DNA of 64,000 nt from Ascaris suum (taxonomy: Eukaryota > Nematoda > Chromadorea > Rhabditida > Ascarididae). The notes under the pieces are model-generated. The model saw only the letters and a list, made by a program, of their open reading frames with translations, was not told the DNA's origin and ran no database searches. This document shows positions 1 to 41,946 of this stretch, in pieces. Position 1 is the first letter of the stretch. Each line of letters opens with the position of its first letter. The stretch is taken from NCBI GenBank assembly GCA_013433145.1, contig CM024180.1, forward strand, positions 4,592,001 to 4,656,000, read 5' to 3'. A program made the translations under genes and the position numbers.

Positions 1-3000
1 TCAAATAGCTCTGATTAGAGGACCATAGTAGATGTGATTAGAGGATATTTCATCAATAAAACGGTAATAATGATTAGGTGGAAGGAGATCGAGTGGAATC
101 AAAATGTTCCCACCAACGGGGTGTCTCATTTGCAATAGTTCGCCCTCATTTGTGCTTTATGCGTGAGCACTCAATTAAATTTTGCATTCTTCTTTCTCTT
201 CGACTCGTATCAATGATTCATCTATCAGAATGAAAGGATTGCTCTCCTGTTATTCATTTGGTACTTATATTCCCAAAAGTAATATCATAACTATCTTATT
301 TTCTTTATATCTATGCAAATTAGACTAAAAAAGGTTTTCTTCAAGTGAAATTGACTCAGCGGTACTACGCATGCTATCACAAGTAATGTAATAGTCGTGG
401 ATCAGCCTTTTTATAGCGATGTTTAAAGTATATATCTCACGTTACCTTAAAAATTTCTCTCAGTCGTTCAGTCGTATCCCTGACATTCCCATCAGGGACT
501 TCGACGCTAATCGATCCCTCCCCACAAAAAAAAATCTAAGGTCAATGATAACCCGATCTCTTCCCCTAAAAAAAACTTACCATTTAATAACAGCTGTCTG
601 TTTAGCTTCACTTGGCGGCTCAACTGATTGCTCACCAAACAATGAAGACATCAGCTAATGAAGATTCCGGTGTAGTATTGTTTAACTTTATCCCTAATTT
701 CTATGAAAAAAAACCGTTAGAGTAATTGCAGCTCTGTGGAATGGGGCCGAAATCGTAACATCTCGAGAAGCGATATGGCTGAGATTGAAAGGAGTGCTAC
801 AATTCTAGCAAGATCAATGAAATTAAATGTAAATGTGTGAAAAACCTTTTCTGACTTCTAAAAGAATAGAAGTTAATTCTGGTGAAAAATGGAACCAGCA
901 AGTACCTCCTATTCGCTTTTTTAGCCTGAAATTCGAAAGTCGAAATTTTATTTGCAATTCACTTCCTACTGGAAAGTGTATTTGGTAAATGCTTTTTAAT
1001 GTCGATCTGTTAGTTGCTATGAACAACTTGTTCATTTCAGTTCACTTCGATTCGGTTCAGTTCACTGCGACTCAATTTTGGTTCAATGCATTTAAAATTC
1101 TTTGAATTCAACTCTCGGAAAAATATCTTCAAAAACGCTTTATAGCTGTTTAATTGAAATTTTTATATTATAGTTTGCATATTTGTTGGTAAATGTGCAA
1201 CTTTCTTGCGAGAATCTTAGTGTTAATTTCGAATTCGTCCTCCAAAATGTATCTTTCCTTCGTTTGTATTCGCTTTGTGCATTCATTTATGCGTCCAGCA
1301 ATCCGGCTTTTTTAACTCATTAATTTTTTTATTGACGATATTCCGTTTCACTTTTCAAGTGAAAAAAATAGGCAAGGACACTTTTTTCTCGACAAATTCC
1401 CTCATACCACGAACACATCGAACCGTTGTTTAACAACAAAAGCGCTCCGGAAAGAGGTTTTTAAGCAGCTCAATAAGACGCGTGTCCATTGCACACATAA
1501 CGACATTTTCATCGAAACGTGCTTATTCAACTACGAATATTTTCTTATATTTGTTTCATCTTTTAGTTTGCATTGTGAAAATAATGAATTTTCATTACTT
1601 TTTACAGGTGAGAAAAAAATTTTTAATTGAAGCTATTTTTTAATATATTATTCAATGCAAATGGACGATACTTTTTGCAGAGTAATTGATGAAAGTTTTT
1701 TTTCCCTCCCAAAATTCTTGCGTTCAATTCCGCTAAACTGCAGACGGAAATTATTACGTTCCGTTCACGTGAACAAGACACAAGCCTCCATATAGCAGCT
1801 ATTTGAATTCAAGTCGCAAAACGGAAAATTTGTACTGTAATTTTCAGCAATGCGATTGCTTGCTTTTTTTTTTGCAATTTCTTTTGATTCCTTTAGAAGA
1901 CAAATTGTCTCTAATTTCAATTAAGTGAAGCCAAATTTTAGGGGGGACAATCTTTCCACTACAATCCTCGTTATTCCATCCTTCTATTGCGCGAAAAGTG
2001 CACTGACTGGCTACATTACTTTGAACAATCGAAACCCATCCGGTCATTCATAATATTATAATTGCCAACTCATTTTTGCAATATTCCCGTCGTTAGTTGA
2101 AACAAGTGTGGAAATATTACAGAGGAGTTGTTACGATATGCGCTTTTGCGCTGTCTCCACCTCAGTAATAAATCTCATGGAAATCTTCGCTTATTATGAG
2201 TCTCGACCACAACAAGTTGAAAATTTAATGAGTGCGTAATATATGCAACTTTTTTTCACAGTTGAATGGTACCAACTCTTGCAAAAATACAAAAGTAATT
2301 TATGGCATAGGAAAAATAATCCTTTATTGTAAATTACGCCTAACAAATTTCATTAGCACAATCTCAGCTAATGCCACGTTGAAACTTGCAGAAACGAACA
2401 AACCTACACTTACATATATGTAGCCGTCCAGCGCACTTTTGATAAAAGTGAATTTGCAACGACATACTGAGAAATTCTCCAAATTTTGCGTCTTTTCTAC
2501 CCCATAGATTTCATAGATGTCAACGTGAACTATATATCGAGTACGTTTTATGGTTGCCCGTAGTGTCATTGGTTGTAAATTTGATAGATTTCGTTAGATC
2601 CATTGACAGATGTTGGCTCTATTGGATCTAATTGAACTGCTCATACTACTCATAACAAAACAAATGAATGATAAATGTGCTGAAAGAATTCGTATTGGCA
2701 GAAAATTTATATTTTTATGAAACAGTAAGCACAAAATTGAAATCCAATTGGTGGAAAATGCGTACAAATTATTATCCACTTCGAAATATTTATAACTTCT
2801 CAGAAATGTAATGAATTAGGCCGAAATATAGTAGAGGATATGATCGTACCCACCGAATTAAACAACTGCGATCTCACTGAATACTGAATTGAAAATACGC
2901 GATAAGCATACATCTGGGAATACATAGAAACGCATGGATATATATGATGTCACTATAATGCGTTTTGTAAAGGCTATGTGGAAAAGCGCATAAAAATTGC

Positions 3001-3668
3001 AATCATCGTAAGCAACACATTCGGCACATTTGCTTACAATGTGTTATGATTCTCTAAAAAAGCGTTATATTTACGCATAACAAACTCGATAGCTTTGGTT
3101 TGTTGGAAAGTTTACTCCTCATATGTTTTAAAGTACCCTATTTCGAGCATTGACCCTTGAGGTCTCTGTCTCTGCAAAAGTGCAGGTAGGTGGTTTCCGA
3201 TTTACGAATGAACGACTGAAAAGTTGAGGCCTAAATAAAGGTGGCAACTAACATAGCAAAGAAAACAAAGAATTTTCGTAAAGTGAGGTGTATCTCGCAA
3301 ATTCCAAATCTCTTCATGAGCTCGAAGGTGAAGCTTTATTCAGCCGGACCGGCTGGTGGGTAACGCTAAAAACAACCCATATTTAACAACGGTCCACAGT
3401 CGCGCTCACCATTTCGGCTTTGTTGTGTGTTTAATTGTTATTTTTCATGCGCGGTTCAGCAAAGGATCGTTCTTAAAAAATAGCCATATACGGTGGTGAT
3501 ATTGTATGGAGTACTGTAGTCGATAGCTATTAGCCGCATTGAATATTTCGTCTACGAAGAAAATGTTGCTTTTTGGTGATTTTTTTCTTCATGCTTATGG
3601 CTTCCTGTAAAATTCGAGGGCTCGAAGCCGATTTATTCATTCTCTTTGCATCAGCTGACAAGTGACAA
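1..3668. other. Intergenic, no gene recognised
   Basis: AT-rich sequence with only short ORFs, none with a recognisable domain, believable splice structure or composition unlike its surroundings. A small imperfect direct repeat built on TTCAGTTCACT lies near 1034-1066. Otherwise I see nothing I can assign. Confidence 0.5.
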
Positions 3669-3890
3669 ATGATCGACGATCAAAAAAAAATGCAGCCGAT
3701 TTCTGTACATCGGTGGCCATATGAGTATGATGTCGCCATCAACCAGCAACTATTCAAAAAATTGATGGTCAAGAATGAGCAGGTCAAATCGATTCCACCA
3801 ATCAAAATTTACATATGCATCGGTGTTTTGGCAGCAGTACTGATGATTACTGCAAAGGTTGTTTTCTTAATGAAGTTACTTCAGTTTTAA
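3669..3890 (+). CDS. Candidate 73-residue single-pass membrane microprotein (unrecognised)
   Basis: I do not recognise this ORF. It begins with ATG 15 bases after a pyrimidine-rich acceptor (TTTGCATCAG, ending 3653), which could serve spliced-leader trans-splicing, and ends in TAA. The first 45 residues are polar and charged (MIDDQKKMQPISVHRWPYEY at the start). Residues about 46-71 are strongly hydrophobic (core IYICIGVLAAVLMI), with a lysine near the end, which would suit a C-terminal tail anchor or type II membrane segment. An AATAAA at 4028-4033 lies about 140 bases beyond the stop. Acceptor, ATG, membrane segment and poly(A) signal in the right order are the only support. A chance ORF is the main alternative. 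Confidence 0.35.
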   Translation: MIDDQKKMQPISVHRWPYEYDVAINQQLFKKLMVKNEQVKSIPPIKIYICIGVLAAVLMITAKVVFLMKLLQF

Positions 3891-16191
<12,301 letters not shown>

Positions 16192-16260
16192 ATGGCAGTT
16201 GCAGGAATACCAGAGGATGTCGTTAGCTGGCTGCCTGATATGGTTGCCTTCATGGATTGA
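16192..16260 (+). other. 22-codon micro-ORF directly after a splice acceptor
   Basis: A run of nine T then TTTCAG (ending 16191) is followed immediately by ATG and 22 sense codons (MAVAGIPEDVVSWLPDMVAF at the start), then TGA at 16258-16260. The acceptor is as good as those before the TTR genes. It could be a trans-spliced microprotein, a 5' exon that splices on before the stop, or chance. No family is recognised. Confidence 0.2.
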
Positions 16261-18338
16261 CTCTGCTGCCTAGTCTATAAGGCTGCTTGCTCGTGCCAGT
16301 GTTGAATCCTACAATTATTAATTGACAAATTTATTATACTTTGGTCAGTGGACAGTGTGCATTTCGCTGACCGCCGTTCTATATAAGTGTAATGTGAATG
16401 GTTACTTACTATCCGCTCTCATAATGCTTTCCGCTTCTCATTGTCCCTATGAGCGTCGTACAAGTTCATAGTAGCGTGTCGTGGGAAGCATCCTTTTTCA
16501 TCGCGAAGGGGAGTGGGGGAGAGCAAATAGTAAAGGGGATCGTGCGATAGGGATTAAGAGGACAGGTGAGCAATCGAAAAGATTGCTGGCGAATTTAAAT
16601 ATCAAAAAAGCTATGAATAAGGTGGTTCCATCGAGGGTGCTCTAGCTCTATTACACACTAGCAGTAAATTACCTTTCTGTTGTTGTTGTTGTCTTGCGCG
16701 TTTATCGTATTATTCAAAGCGTATAGCAAATATCTCGTTTTAGTGAGAAAAACGAATTCATGGAATGAAACCCTATCAAAATGGCGAACTCTTACACGTC
16801 CTACACTTATCAAGTTAATTAAAATCCTAACGATCGAAAGCTTTTTGTCAAACGAGCCAATCATTTGCGTCGAATAGCGAAGATTCGATGAAATGAGCGA
16901 AATATTTTTGATTAATTTTCACCATAAAGATTGATAAATCAACGGTCTGTTTCGACGAAAAATATCGTTGAGCGATAACTGTAATTAAAAGGGATCTCTT
17001 TGCGAGATAATTTCATTGCTATAATCATTTAAAAGGTTTCAAGTGAACTTCGCTTTATTGACTGCTTGCCAAAGAAACGACACTTAATGCTTCAAAGAAT
17101 TTTCCACCTCTTAACCAATCTCATTCGTTAGCGCTTCTCGCTATCTTTTTACAATGCAATTTCATAGCGATTACAATAACTGAGTTCTTTAGTACTTTAT
17201 CTTTTCGCCGTGATTTTAATATTCTTATATTGTTGTATTTCAATTTCACTTTCCAATACAGTTTGAATATTCGTCTCTTAATCCTTTTCTTAAATCCACT
17301 TTCATCATCTGAATTCTTGCAATAATTCAGGTACGTGTGAGGAAAAACGAAGGTATCAAAAACGAAGGGCTTGTTAAATCGTTTGATTTCGTTGTAAACT
17401 GGACTATTAGATGCTTTATTGTTGTTTCTCTTCAGTTTAGGTGCAGTCGGTTGACCTAATGAGCTGAAGTAAAGTGCATGTATAGTGCTAGAGCCCTCAA
17501 TTATTGTTTGAATTCAAACCTTCGCAGGTCTTCTTAAATGGATCATCGGCATTTTCTGTGTCGCATCACAGTATCTCAAGAAAAGAAACACAACCGACTT
17601 TAAAGGGCGCCAAGCAATTATAAGGAGTCTCTTGAACGAGCAATTCGCCTCCGAAGAAAACGTGCTGTTTTTTTTTCAATCGGCACATTTCACACAGCCC
17701 TATACGAGCCGGTTACTTACGTCGTTTTCTTTTCAGCAACCAATTTGGCGTTTCATCGAAATTGAAATATATGATAATGGGTGAAAATGTGTTCCCTCAC
17801 AATAACCATCAACCAATTTACCTAAATGGGCGTTGTGTGTCCGTCCGTCAGTGCTTGACGACCACAATTCAAATACATCATTCGTTGATCGCCATCAATA
17901 TAGCCATTCAATCAGAGAATTTACTCTCGAAATGAATATCCTCTCAACAGTACTTTTCAGCATTCCGCTGAAAATGATTTATTTAATCATAATAAGACTA
18001 ATGAATATACGGTAGAAGTGATTACTGCAGGTACAGTAGACAAATGCGTAGTGATTTTTTGTTGTTAGTGAGTAGTTGCTAAAGAAAACAATCAGCATTA
18101 ATTTGCTTTGGAAAAAAATAGCAAAGTTCCTGGGAAGAAATTGTTTCGCGCTTTTTAAATGAAAACCACTGAAACTGGGATCGCTATTTAGAGGTAAGCA
18201 ATTATATTGCATGCGTTATCAAAATGATTGAAATGAACGTAAGCTAGTGTAACTTTTCCTATCGAAACGTCTCTTGAGAATTTGACGAACTCACGCTGGC
18301 ACGAGAGGAGCATCGCAGGGAACTGCATAGGGGGAGGA

Positions 18339-18348
18339 GGGGGGGGGG
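18339..18348 (+). repeat. Homopolymer G10 run
   Basis: Ten consecutive G inside a G-rich patch (18331-18356), able in principle to form a G-quadruplex. Confidence 0.95.
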
Positions 18349-19367
18349 TTGTGGGGACTGAGCTTGATAACCGTAACGCGTAATTGACAGCAGATGGCAT
18401 TAATAAGGAGAGGTGATGGGGGAAGGATGAACTGTTATGGATTGATTTGTAATCGAGGAATATGCTAAATGACTGATTTGCGAGTGACTAGTGAAGGCGG
18501 TCGCTCGATTCAATTTAATATGTAGGTATAATCGCTTCGAGAGATTCACTTAATTCGCCTAATAGGCGGCTCTGAGGGGAAGCGCTGTTCGAGAATGACA
18601 AGCCATGAGACAACGCCGCCCTCTCAACAAACTATTCACCTATATTTCTTTTATGCACTTATATGCGTGACGCTTCTCGATCGGCAATTGTTTCATATTT
18701 TCATTAGCAACAACGAAGAATTGGGCAATTAAATTTTCGAGTCGACAGCTTAACGCTTATAAATGCATGTGCATTTAATTAGTTAATTTGCATAGCAAAT
18801 TACATGGATAAAGTTTATCGATTATATGTTTTTCTCAGTTTTTGTTAACTTGATAATGCAAACCGCTCATTGATTATGCCAGAAAAGACGTTCAATTGCT
18901 TTAATTCGTATTTAACCATTGTCTGTATAATGAATGAATAAGCTTTTCATAAGTTCCGAAAATATACAAACTTTTGTTCAATTATATTTCTTTATATTAT
19001 TGATATAAAGTGATATAATTGTTTTCAACGTTCATACTCTTCATATTTCCTTAATTATTGTGCTCAGTTTTCATTATTAGCTCTACTGCTTTGTCACTAT
19101 AGATAATTTCGACTAGATAGATACAATGTTGCTCTCTCTTATAAGTGTTTATTACTCTTCACCTTTTGAGAAGCATTTTCTTACGACATACTCTCTTCAT
19201 CAATTCAAGTGAGTTCTAAAAGAATTTAGTTTTAAACGTTACGTTTTACTCTCGATAGGTCTGTGCAGTCTTTATTGAGCTTTCAACGACTGCAGAGTAA
19301 TGCTAGTCTAAACGTTATGCTCACGTCGGTCGTATGTTTTCTCACTTTGCAAAAATCGAATAAATGA

Positions 19368-19391
19368 ATATATATATATATATATATATAT
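19368..19391. repeat. Short (AT)12 tract
   Basis: Twenty-four bases of alternating A and T, much shorter than the other five TA tracts of the window. Confidence 0.95.
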
Positions 19392-20001
19392 TTTATGATA
19401 TTCTATTTTTCTCTTTGTAATATAGCACATCAAGTGACAGCTATTTTTCAAATACGATATTCTCTAATCGATGTTAGTTGATTCTTATTTTCGAAAAAAA
19501 AAAGAATTTCAACGATTATTCTCTTTTTTAAATTCATCAAGAATTTTTCTTGCGAATTTCTTCCTATATTCTTAAGAAGGATTTAAGGCAGAAATAATGA
19601 GGAATGGCTTAAGTAATCTACAATTTATTAGTGATGAATCTATTTAATCGTCGTCAAAAATGTGGAAATATGAATTGTGCTTAATTGGCAATATCTTCAT
19701 AGTTAGTTACTTTAGTGATTAAAATTACAAGCAATTGAATTAATTAAGCGTGTGGCAATGCATTTTGTATTGATTCTCTTCACTATAGACGAATCACTAT
19801 GGTTAACTTTCGTGCGTCCAATAAGTTTTGCTGTACACATCTCACCGCTATCTTTTTTCTCACATATCGAGGCACTCTTTTCGCTTACTATGATGAATAT
19901 GTATGTGTGGTAGATAGTGTAATCGCACGGAAAGAAATTTTTTTTAAATTGGGAATAAATTCCGAATTGAATTGCGGAAAGTTTAATTCCGGCTTTCTCA
20001 A

Positions 20002-20622
20002 ATGAGTGTCGGAATCCCCGTCCAACTACATGGCGCATTATTAAACCCTGATACAAAAACGAGGATTCCAAAGGAGCATCAAAATTCCAAGGTTTCGGAA
20101 CCGAAGTCCTATTGTGACTCCAGTGCATGCGCTCTTTTATTGCAATTTTATTACTTAGCTGTACCTTCTCAAACCCGTGTTAAGAATTGCTTTACTGTGG
20201 ATGTCACCTATATTAACGCACTTTTTCGTTATAACTGCACACATAATAATGATCGTTGTGTAATCCTGTATAATAAATATTATTCGAACAAACACAAGTG
20301 GAAGGCAATACTTGAACAAAGGTGGAATAGCATAGCTAATAATTTTCCTCTAGTTGGAATGGAGATCATGTACAAGAATATAAGTCCCTTCCTTGCCCTC
20401 TCCGTCATCACTCCCTCCCCTGCCCACCACTCCTTTACCTTTAAGCGCAGTCGTACGAGCGATTTGAAATTTCATCGACTCAATCGATTCTTTCGATCAT
20501 ATGAACATCGATGTAACATTTCTTCAATTGGCGTAATATTCACATTGCCAAAAATAACTATTAGAGGTATTCATTTGTTGATACATAATGAGAACGCGGT
20601 GAAACATCGCTATTTTTCATAA
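20002..20622 (+). CDS. Unrecognised 206-codon ORF
   Basis: This is the longest non-repeat ORF in the window: ATG to TAA without interruption in DNA whose composition makes a run this long unlikely by chance. I recognise no domain. The translation is basic and rich in Ser, Asn, His and Tyr, with scattered cysteines (for example CTHNNDRC near the middle) and no signal peptide or membrane segment. No splice acceptor lies just before the ATG and no AATAAA just after the stop. A 138-codon ORF on the opposite strand (19712-20128) overlaps its first 127 bases. It may be an intronless orphan gene or a chance ORF. Confidence 0.2.
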   Translation: MSVGIPVQLHGALLNPDTKTRIPKEHQNSKVSEPKSYCDSSACALLLQFYYLAVPSQTRVKNCFTVDVTYINALFRYNCTHNNDRCVILYNKYYSNKHKWKAILEQRWNSIANNFPLVGMEIMYKNISPFLALSVITPSPAHHSFTFKRSRTSDLKFHRLNRFFRSYEHRCNISSIGVIFTLPKITIRGIHLLIHNENAVKHRYFS

Positions 20623-20893
20623 ATATTTGAATGGAGAGAAATGAAACGAATAATTCGTAAACGATTCGTATAAAAAACGCACAATGAAAGGTTCATTTTG
20701 TAAGAAGATGACAATATTTGCCATTGTATTCAACGCAAATTTTCGCCGTCATCAACGCGCTCTCGTATCGATATTGCACTCTAAGCAATTACTCTGTTGT
20801 ATTTTTCATGCTCGTCGCTAATGTTTACCTAATTGATGGAAGAGGGGTGTGGTAGGTCTTCGCTGCTTAAGAGATGGAAGAGAGACTGCGGGA

Positions 20894-20906
20894 GGGGGGG
20901 GGGGGG
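20894..20906 (+). repeat. Homopolymer G13 run
   Basis: Thirteen consecutive G in a purine-rich patch, with quadruplex potential. Confidence 0.95.
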
Positions 20907-21940
20907 AAGGCGAGAAATGGCAAGGAGTAAGCAAATAATGGGTCTGTGTAGTTGGTGAAGGATTTCTCACTAAGTTTTGATGCATTTCACAAATGTTAGC
21001 TCAACCCGATTGAACTGATCACAAAGAACTTAGACTGTTTTTTCTTCAGTAGTCATAGCAAAACTCCTCCTCCCGTTTAGTTAATGGTATTTTCCTTTAG
21101 CACCTCAAGCTGTGCTAAAAATTTAGTAAAACTGTCTTAACGGTTGGGTCAGAACTTCTTTAACACATGGTTAAAATCAAATAAAACAGCAAGAGTTGAG
21201 GTCGAGTATCTCCAGCAAGAACTGAGGTGGAGTAACAGTAGTAAGCCACATAATTATAGGAGGATAATTTGAATTCGACTTGTGAAAACTGAGTATTCTT
21301 TATTTAATTCATATCAAGGGATCGATTCATAGTCAGCAAACAGTGCTCTTTTGCCAAACTTGTCTTATACACTTAATTTTGGTTTAAACTCAATTCTTCT
21401 TCAAGTTTTTTTATTTTTTTCAGCTGAAGTGAATGCGATATGAGCATTCATCACTATTTCTGAGACTATCAATGTTTCCTAATACAATCATGCAAAATGC
21501 GCATAATTAGGTGGCTGAAATGTTGTTCGTTGAAATATATACTTGAAATTAGGGAATTTACGATGTGCAATTTCGATTAAAACCTTACGACTCTCATGAG
21601 AATGCACGAAACATTCGAGACATGATGGGCTTTGATGATTCAAGAAATATTTCGTTTGCTGTATTTCGAATAGCACAAGCGCCCAAGCATATTGTGCCAT
21701 GAAATTTGCATTTATGGAAACTCACCACAGTATGATATTAGCCAATATACTTACGGCATACAATGATTCTTCTAAGCCCCTCCTCCTCATAAATTCCATT
21801 TTTAATAGCTTCAACAGTAGATAAGAAAAAATGCGTGTAGAATACTGGCAAAACGCCTAATTGTCTCGCACAGGATAGCACCCTTTCGATATCGCCAGAA
21901 CGTTTCGAAAATTCTTTCTATACTTTCTCTACAAGACGGA

Positions 21941-21951
21941 GGGGGGGGGGG
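21941..21951 (+). repeat. Homopolymer G11 run
   Basis: Eleven consecutive G after GACGGA, with quadruplex potential. It lies about 260 bases upstream of the cog-1 start codon. Confidence 0.95.
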
Positions 21952-22208
21952 ATTTATGTGAGGAATCGTAGCGTCAGTTACCACAATAAGAAACTTCTCT
22001 CGTTAGAAGCCTTCCCAAATCCCTTCCCTTCAACCCCTTTTCAATGATTGTTGCATTGGCATGTGATGCAGTTGATAAATAAATATAACTGTGCTCTTGT
22101 TTTCATTATTTTAACTTCCACACATTAATGACGTAATTATACTATAGTCTATTATAATTCTATTGAAAATCTATTTAGAGAAAGCAACACAAAACTTGCG
22201 AAACGTGA

Positions 22209-38693
<16,485 letters not shown>

Positions 38694-41600
38694 GATTTCC
38701 TCCATTTGCGTTATAAACCCTGCCATTTATCCTCCTCTCCTCTTCCAATTCATTATCCTCTCTGCCAGTTTTCCATTCTTTTGATAATTGTCTGTTTTCC
38801 TCCTTTTTTCCCTTATAAGCCCTCAATGACATTTTGCGTCTCCTAAAAATGGCGGCACTTTTTTCATTTCAACAAAGAAATTTATAGGAATTCGACCAGA
38901 TCCCACTTTGCTTTTATGATAGACAAATCGACGATTTTTTCTTCAAAATGTGGACAACGCTCAAGACTTTCCTCTATATCATTAAAGATATAAATATCAC
39001 TACATTATAGATGGTCTCTCCCATAAATAATTCCTACTCTATAGTCCTTTTTGTTGTATTTATTATCTTTTCATGCTGACATTAGGTTACTATCCATGCA
39101 CCACTCTGTTCTAAGAAATCAATGCTTAGAGAAATCAAAACGTATATTTCTCAGAGCTCAAACGTGTGTTTCATTAATTATCCATAATGATATTTTCTGC
39201 GCAAGAAACTGTGGAAAGACACGTTGTTCGTGAAAATACGAGTAAAACTACTCATTTTTGATTAATTAGATTCACTAATATTACAAACATTACGCGAATA
39301 TAAGAAGTTTAGAAAGAGGTAAAAGAGGTATAAGACTGAGACTGATAACGAATGAAATATAAAAAGAAAAAAAATCATTGATTACTCATACTTTGTAGGG
39401 TTTACGATGATATTCGTTTTGTTCTCTACTCTGTTGAGTTGACATTCATTATGTATATCAATTGAAGTAATAATATTCTAGTGATTTATAGAGCAATAAT
39501 TTTTGTTATTCTGTTGTCGGGTAATAATTTAATGCATCCTTATGAGTTTTCAAATATCGGCAGACTTTTCAGTATTTATCGTCCTTCTGAACTATTGAGG
39601 GAGGGGGATTTCGATGCAAATTTGTTTTCATGGTTGGGATGTACGAATGAACTATGAAACAATGCGAGTATGAAGGAAAAGGAAAGAAGACGAGGAGGAG
39701 AATGGCCATTTACTTTCTCTCATATCTTAAATTGCTCGAAAAATTCTCCCGGCATAAGATCTAATATCTGTTATTCCAATGATCTCGCTTTGCTTTGTTT
39801 CCTCTTTTATTGCCTACGTTGTGCTTAAATTTCTAGCTTTTGAGTGCATTGCATTTAGTGTTGCAGTTTGTTTTGAGGACGATTGCCTATCAAATATGAA
39901 CTCTTTTGTTGGTAATGTTTATGGAATATAACAGTTAGTAGCGTTACTAAAACACCGAAATTGTTGGACGGTGGTTTGAGATCACGCTATTTCTCATCCA
40001 CCTGGACATTGAAGCGAATTTCACCCCAAAGGCTATCTTAGGGAAAAATACGAAGTATACCCTTAGGGCATTAACAAATTTTGTTTACGCCCGCCACTTC
40101 CAAAAGAAGATTGAAATTCGTGAATAGTGGGAGAGGAAGGAAACGGAAAAGGGAGAGAATTAGTGACCGCTTCTATCTCGAAACAGATATTTGTATCAAC
40201 GTGATCGTTGTTTGATGTCAACGACACTGTTTTTGAATTAACTCTTCGTATATCATCACGAACGCATCAGAACAAACATCATTAATTGTCTGCAATAAAA
40301 CAACGCCCCTATCAGAGGAAGTGCCGAGAGGAGTTTGGCAAACATCCTAAATGAGTATATTTGTTGTAGCGTGCTAAGAGGTTTATGGAAGACACAGCTG
40401 CACGTCTCATGGATACGACGGTCTCTAGAAATATACCATCATCGGGTTTTTTAACCGTGAAGTACCATCAATCGTCCTCAATCGAAACAACGAAATTGAG
40501 CTTTTACTATTGCTTGTGAACGCTCAACTGCTTGCCACATTGTTATATATACAAAATTTATGTGCAATAATACAAATTTTTCAAATGTGCTTGAAAATTT
40601 ATGTGTATGTTATTCCATTAAATTTATTTTCTATGACTTCAACTGAGCAAAATACTTTAACATATTACAGCTTTGAATTGTTGGCAAAACACTTAACAAC
40701 GAGCGAAACGGATGAAATTTTCCATTCGAAGAAACGCCTACGTTAGAGAACATTTTAAAAAAATTTCCTTTTATATGTGTGGGCTAAAAATAATTCAAAA
40801 CCTCATGTAGTTATGCGAGAGAATGCTTGAAAAGTGCTTTTTTATATGGTATGAAAGAGCTAATTTCAGAACCGCCAGCGAAAAAGCATTTTTTTCGAAC
40901 TCTTGGGCTTTCCAGCTTCTACTTTAGTAAACATAATTTTTCTCAGCATTACTAAACGTCGGGCCACTAAGTTCCCTGATAATCGTTACTCACATTCCGC
41001 AGTGATATTTACATAAATATTAAAGATTTTCGGACGAATAGAGAGCATTCTTAGATATCAGTGGTCACTTTATCGATTGATAACTAAGACGATCAATGCC
41101 ATGACTGTGATGGAAAACTTTGTGGACAGCATGCTGTCGATGGCATTTTTTGGGGAATAAAACGTCAGGCGTTTTTTTTTTCAGCTTTTCCTACGGTGGC
41201 GTTTATTGCATGAAAATGACCAGTAAATAGGCCAGGAATCCTGTTTAGACGGGTCGTAAAAAAAAAAGGCACCGACTATGGAGGTGAGATCCGACAACAG
41301 CACCGGTAGGCGAATTCATCGCGATACCTCCAAGCAGGAGTGTGTTAGTTAATCGTGTGTTGAACAAATCGTCTAAAGCGATTAGATGCTTTTGATGATT
41401 TGTAGATTAAGAGGCAAATGTGAAGGAGACCTGGAAGAGGAGGGTGGGAGAGGTGGGAACAGAGATGAAGGAGGAGGTGAATAAAACATATTACTGCTGC
41501 TTGCTCGAAAATGATTACCAAATGCTGTCTTAACCGTTGTTTCATCCTTTCAATGTGCTTGAGAATGCACGCATCATCAACTGCAACAGCACAATTTTCC

Positions 41601-41754
41601 TTCCATCTTTTGCAGAGAATAGAAGAGGTATTAAATAAATTTTCAAATGGCATACAATTTCAAATTCAACCCCTCCCTCCTCCCTTCAATATAAGCCCTC
41701 TCTATGCGAGTCACGAGCAATGTAAACCATGACTTCTATTCGAAGCAAAATGAT
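38694..41754. other. Convergent intergenic gap between cog-1 and TTR gene A
   Basis: It holds the cog-1 3'UTR of unknown length. No canonical AATAAA was seen within the first few hundred bases; the first clear one is at about 40293, probably too far away. A perfect 14-bp palindrome is at 41125-41138. No other gene was recognised. Confidence 0.5.
41125..41138. other. Perfect 14-bp palindrome
   Basis: GACAGCATGCTGTC reads identically on both strands. It lies in a short ORF (41101-41160) of no known meaning. Confidence 0.9.
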
Positions 41755-41760
41755 TTTATT
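41755..41760 (-). promoter_or_regulatory. Poly(A) signal AATAAA of TTR gene A
   Basis: TTTATT on the plus strand is AATAAA on the coding strand, 48 bases beyond the stop codon. Confidence 0.8.
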
Positions 41761-41808
41761 CTTTTTAAATGAAATTTCACAAGAACATATTTTATGAATG
41801 AGCAATGT

Positions 41809-41946
41809 TCAATTAATGCAATCACGTGTTTCACCTGGTAAACGTGCAGATAAGTTGAGTATGCCAACATCGAATGTCTGTTCGGGTCGTTCACCAACAG
41901 TGACAAAGCTATCGGGAATGACGATTGAAACCTTTCGAAGACATTC
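41809..41946 (-). CDS. TTR gene A exon 3
   Basis: Acceptor CATATGCAG|GAATGT, phase 0, ending in TGA. It encodes ECLRKVSIVIPDSFVTVG... to GETRDCIN. The last two family cysteines are here. Confidence 0.94.
   Translation of the reverse strand, partial: ECLRKVSIVIPDSFVTVGERPEQTFDVGILNLSARLPGETRDCIN

Larger units (their letters stand above)
16261..20001. other. Intergenic, no gene recognised
   Basis: No gene could be supported. The stretch contains a 10-base G run (18339-18348) and a short AT tract (19368-19391). Overlapping short ORFs on both strands have no recognisable motif. Confidence 0.45.
20623..22208. promoter_or_regulatory. Immediate upstream region of cog-1
   Basis: Non-coding as far as I can see. 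It holds two G runs (20894-20906 and 21941-21951). A TTTAG acceptor ending at 22178, with the cog-1 ATG 30 bases further on, could be a trans-splice or 5'UTR acceptor. No TATA box or named factor site can be assigned with confidence. The promoter role is inferred from position only. Confidence 0.35.

Noticed and set aside
38694..39500. Looked for lsy-6 microRNA seed matches (ATACAAA) in the cog-1 3' region, as in C. elegans
   Set aside because: No perfect seed complement was seen by eye; regulation by lsy-6 cannot be claimed here.
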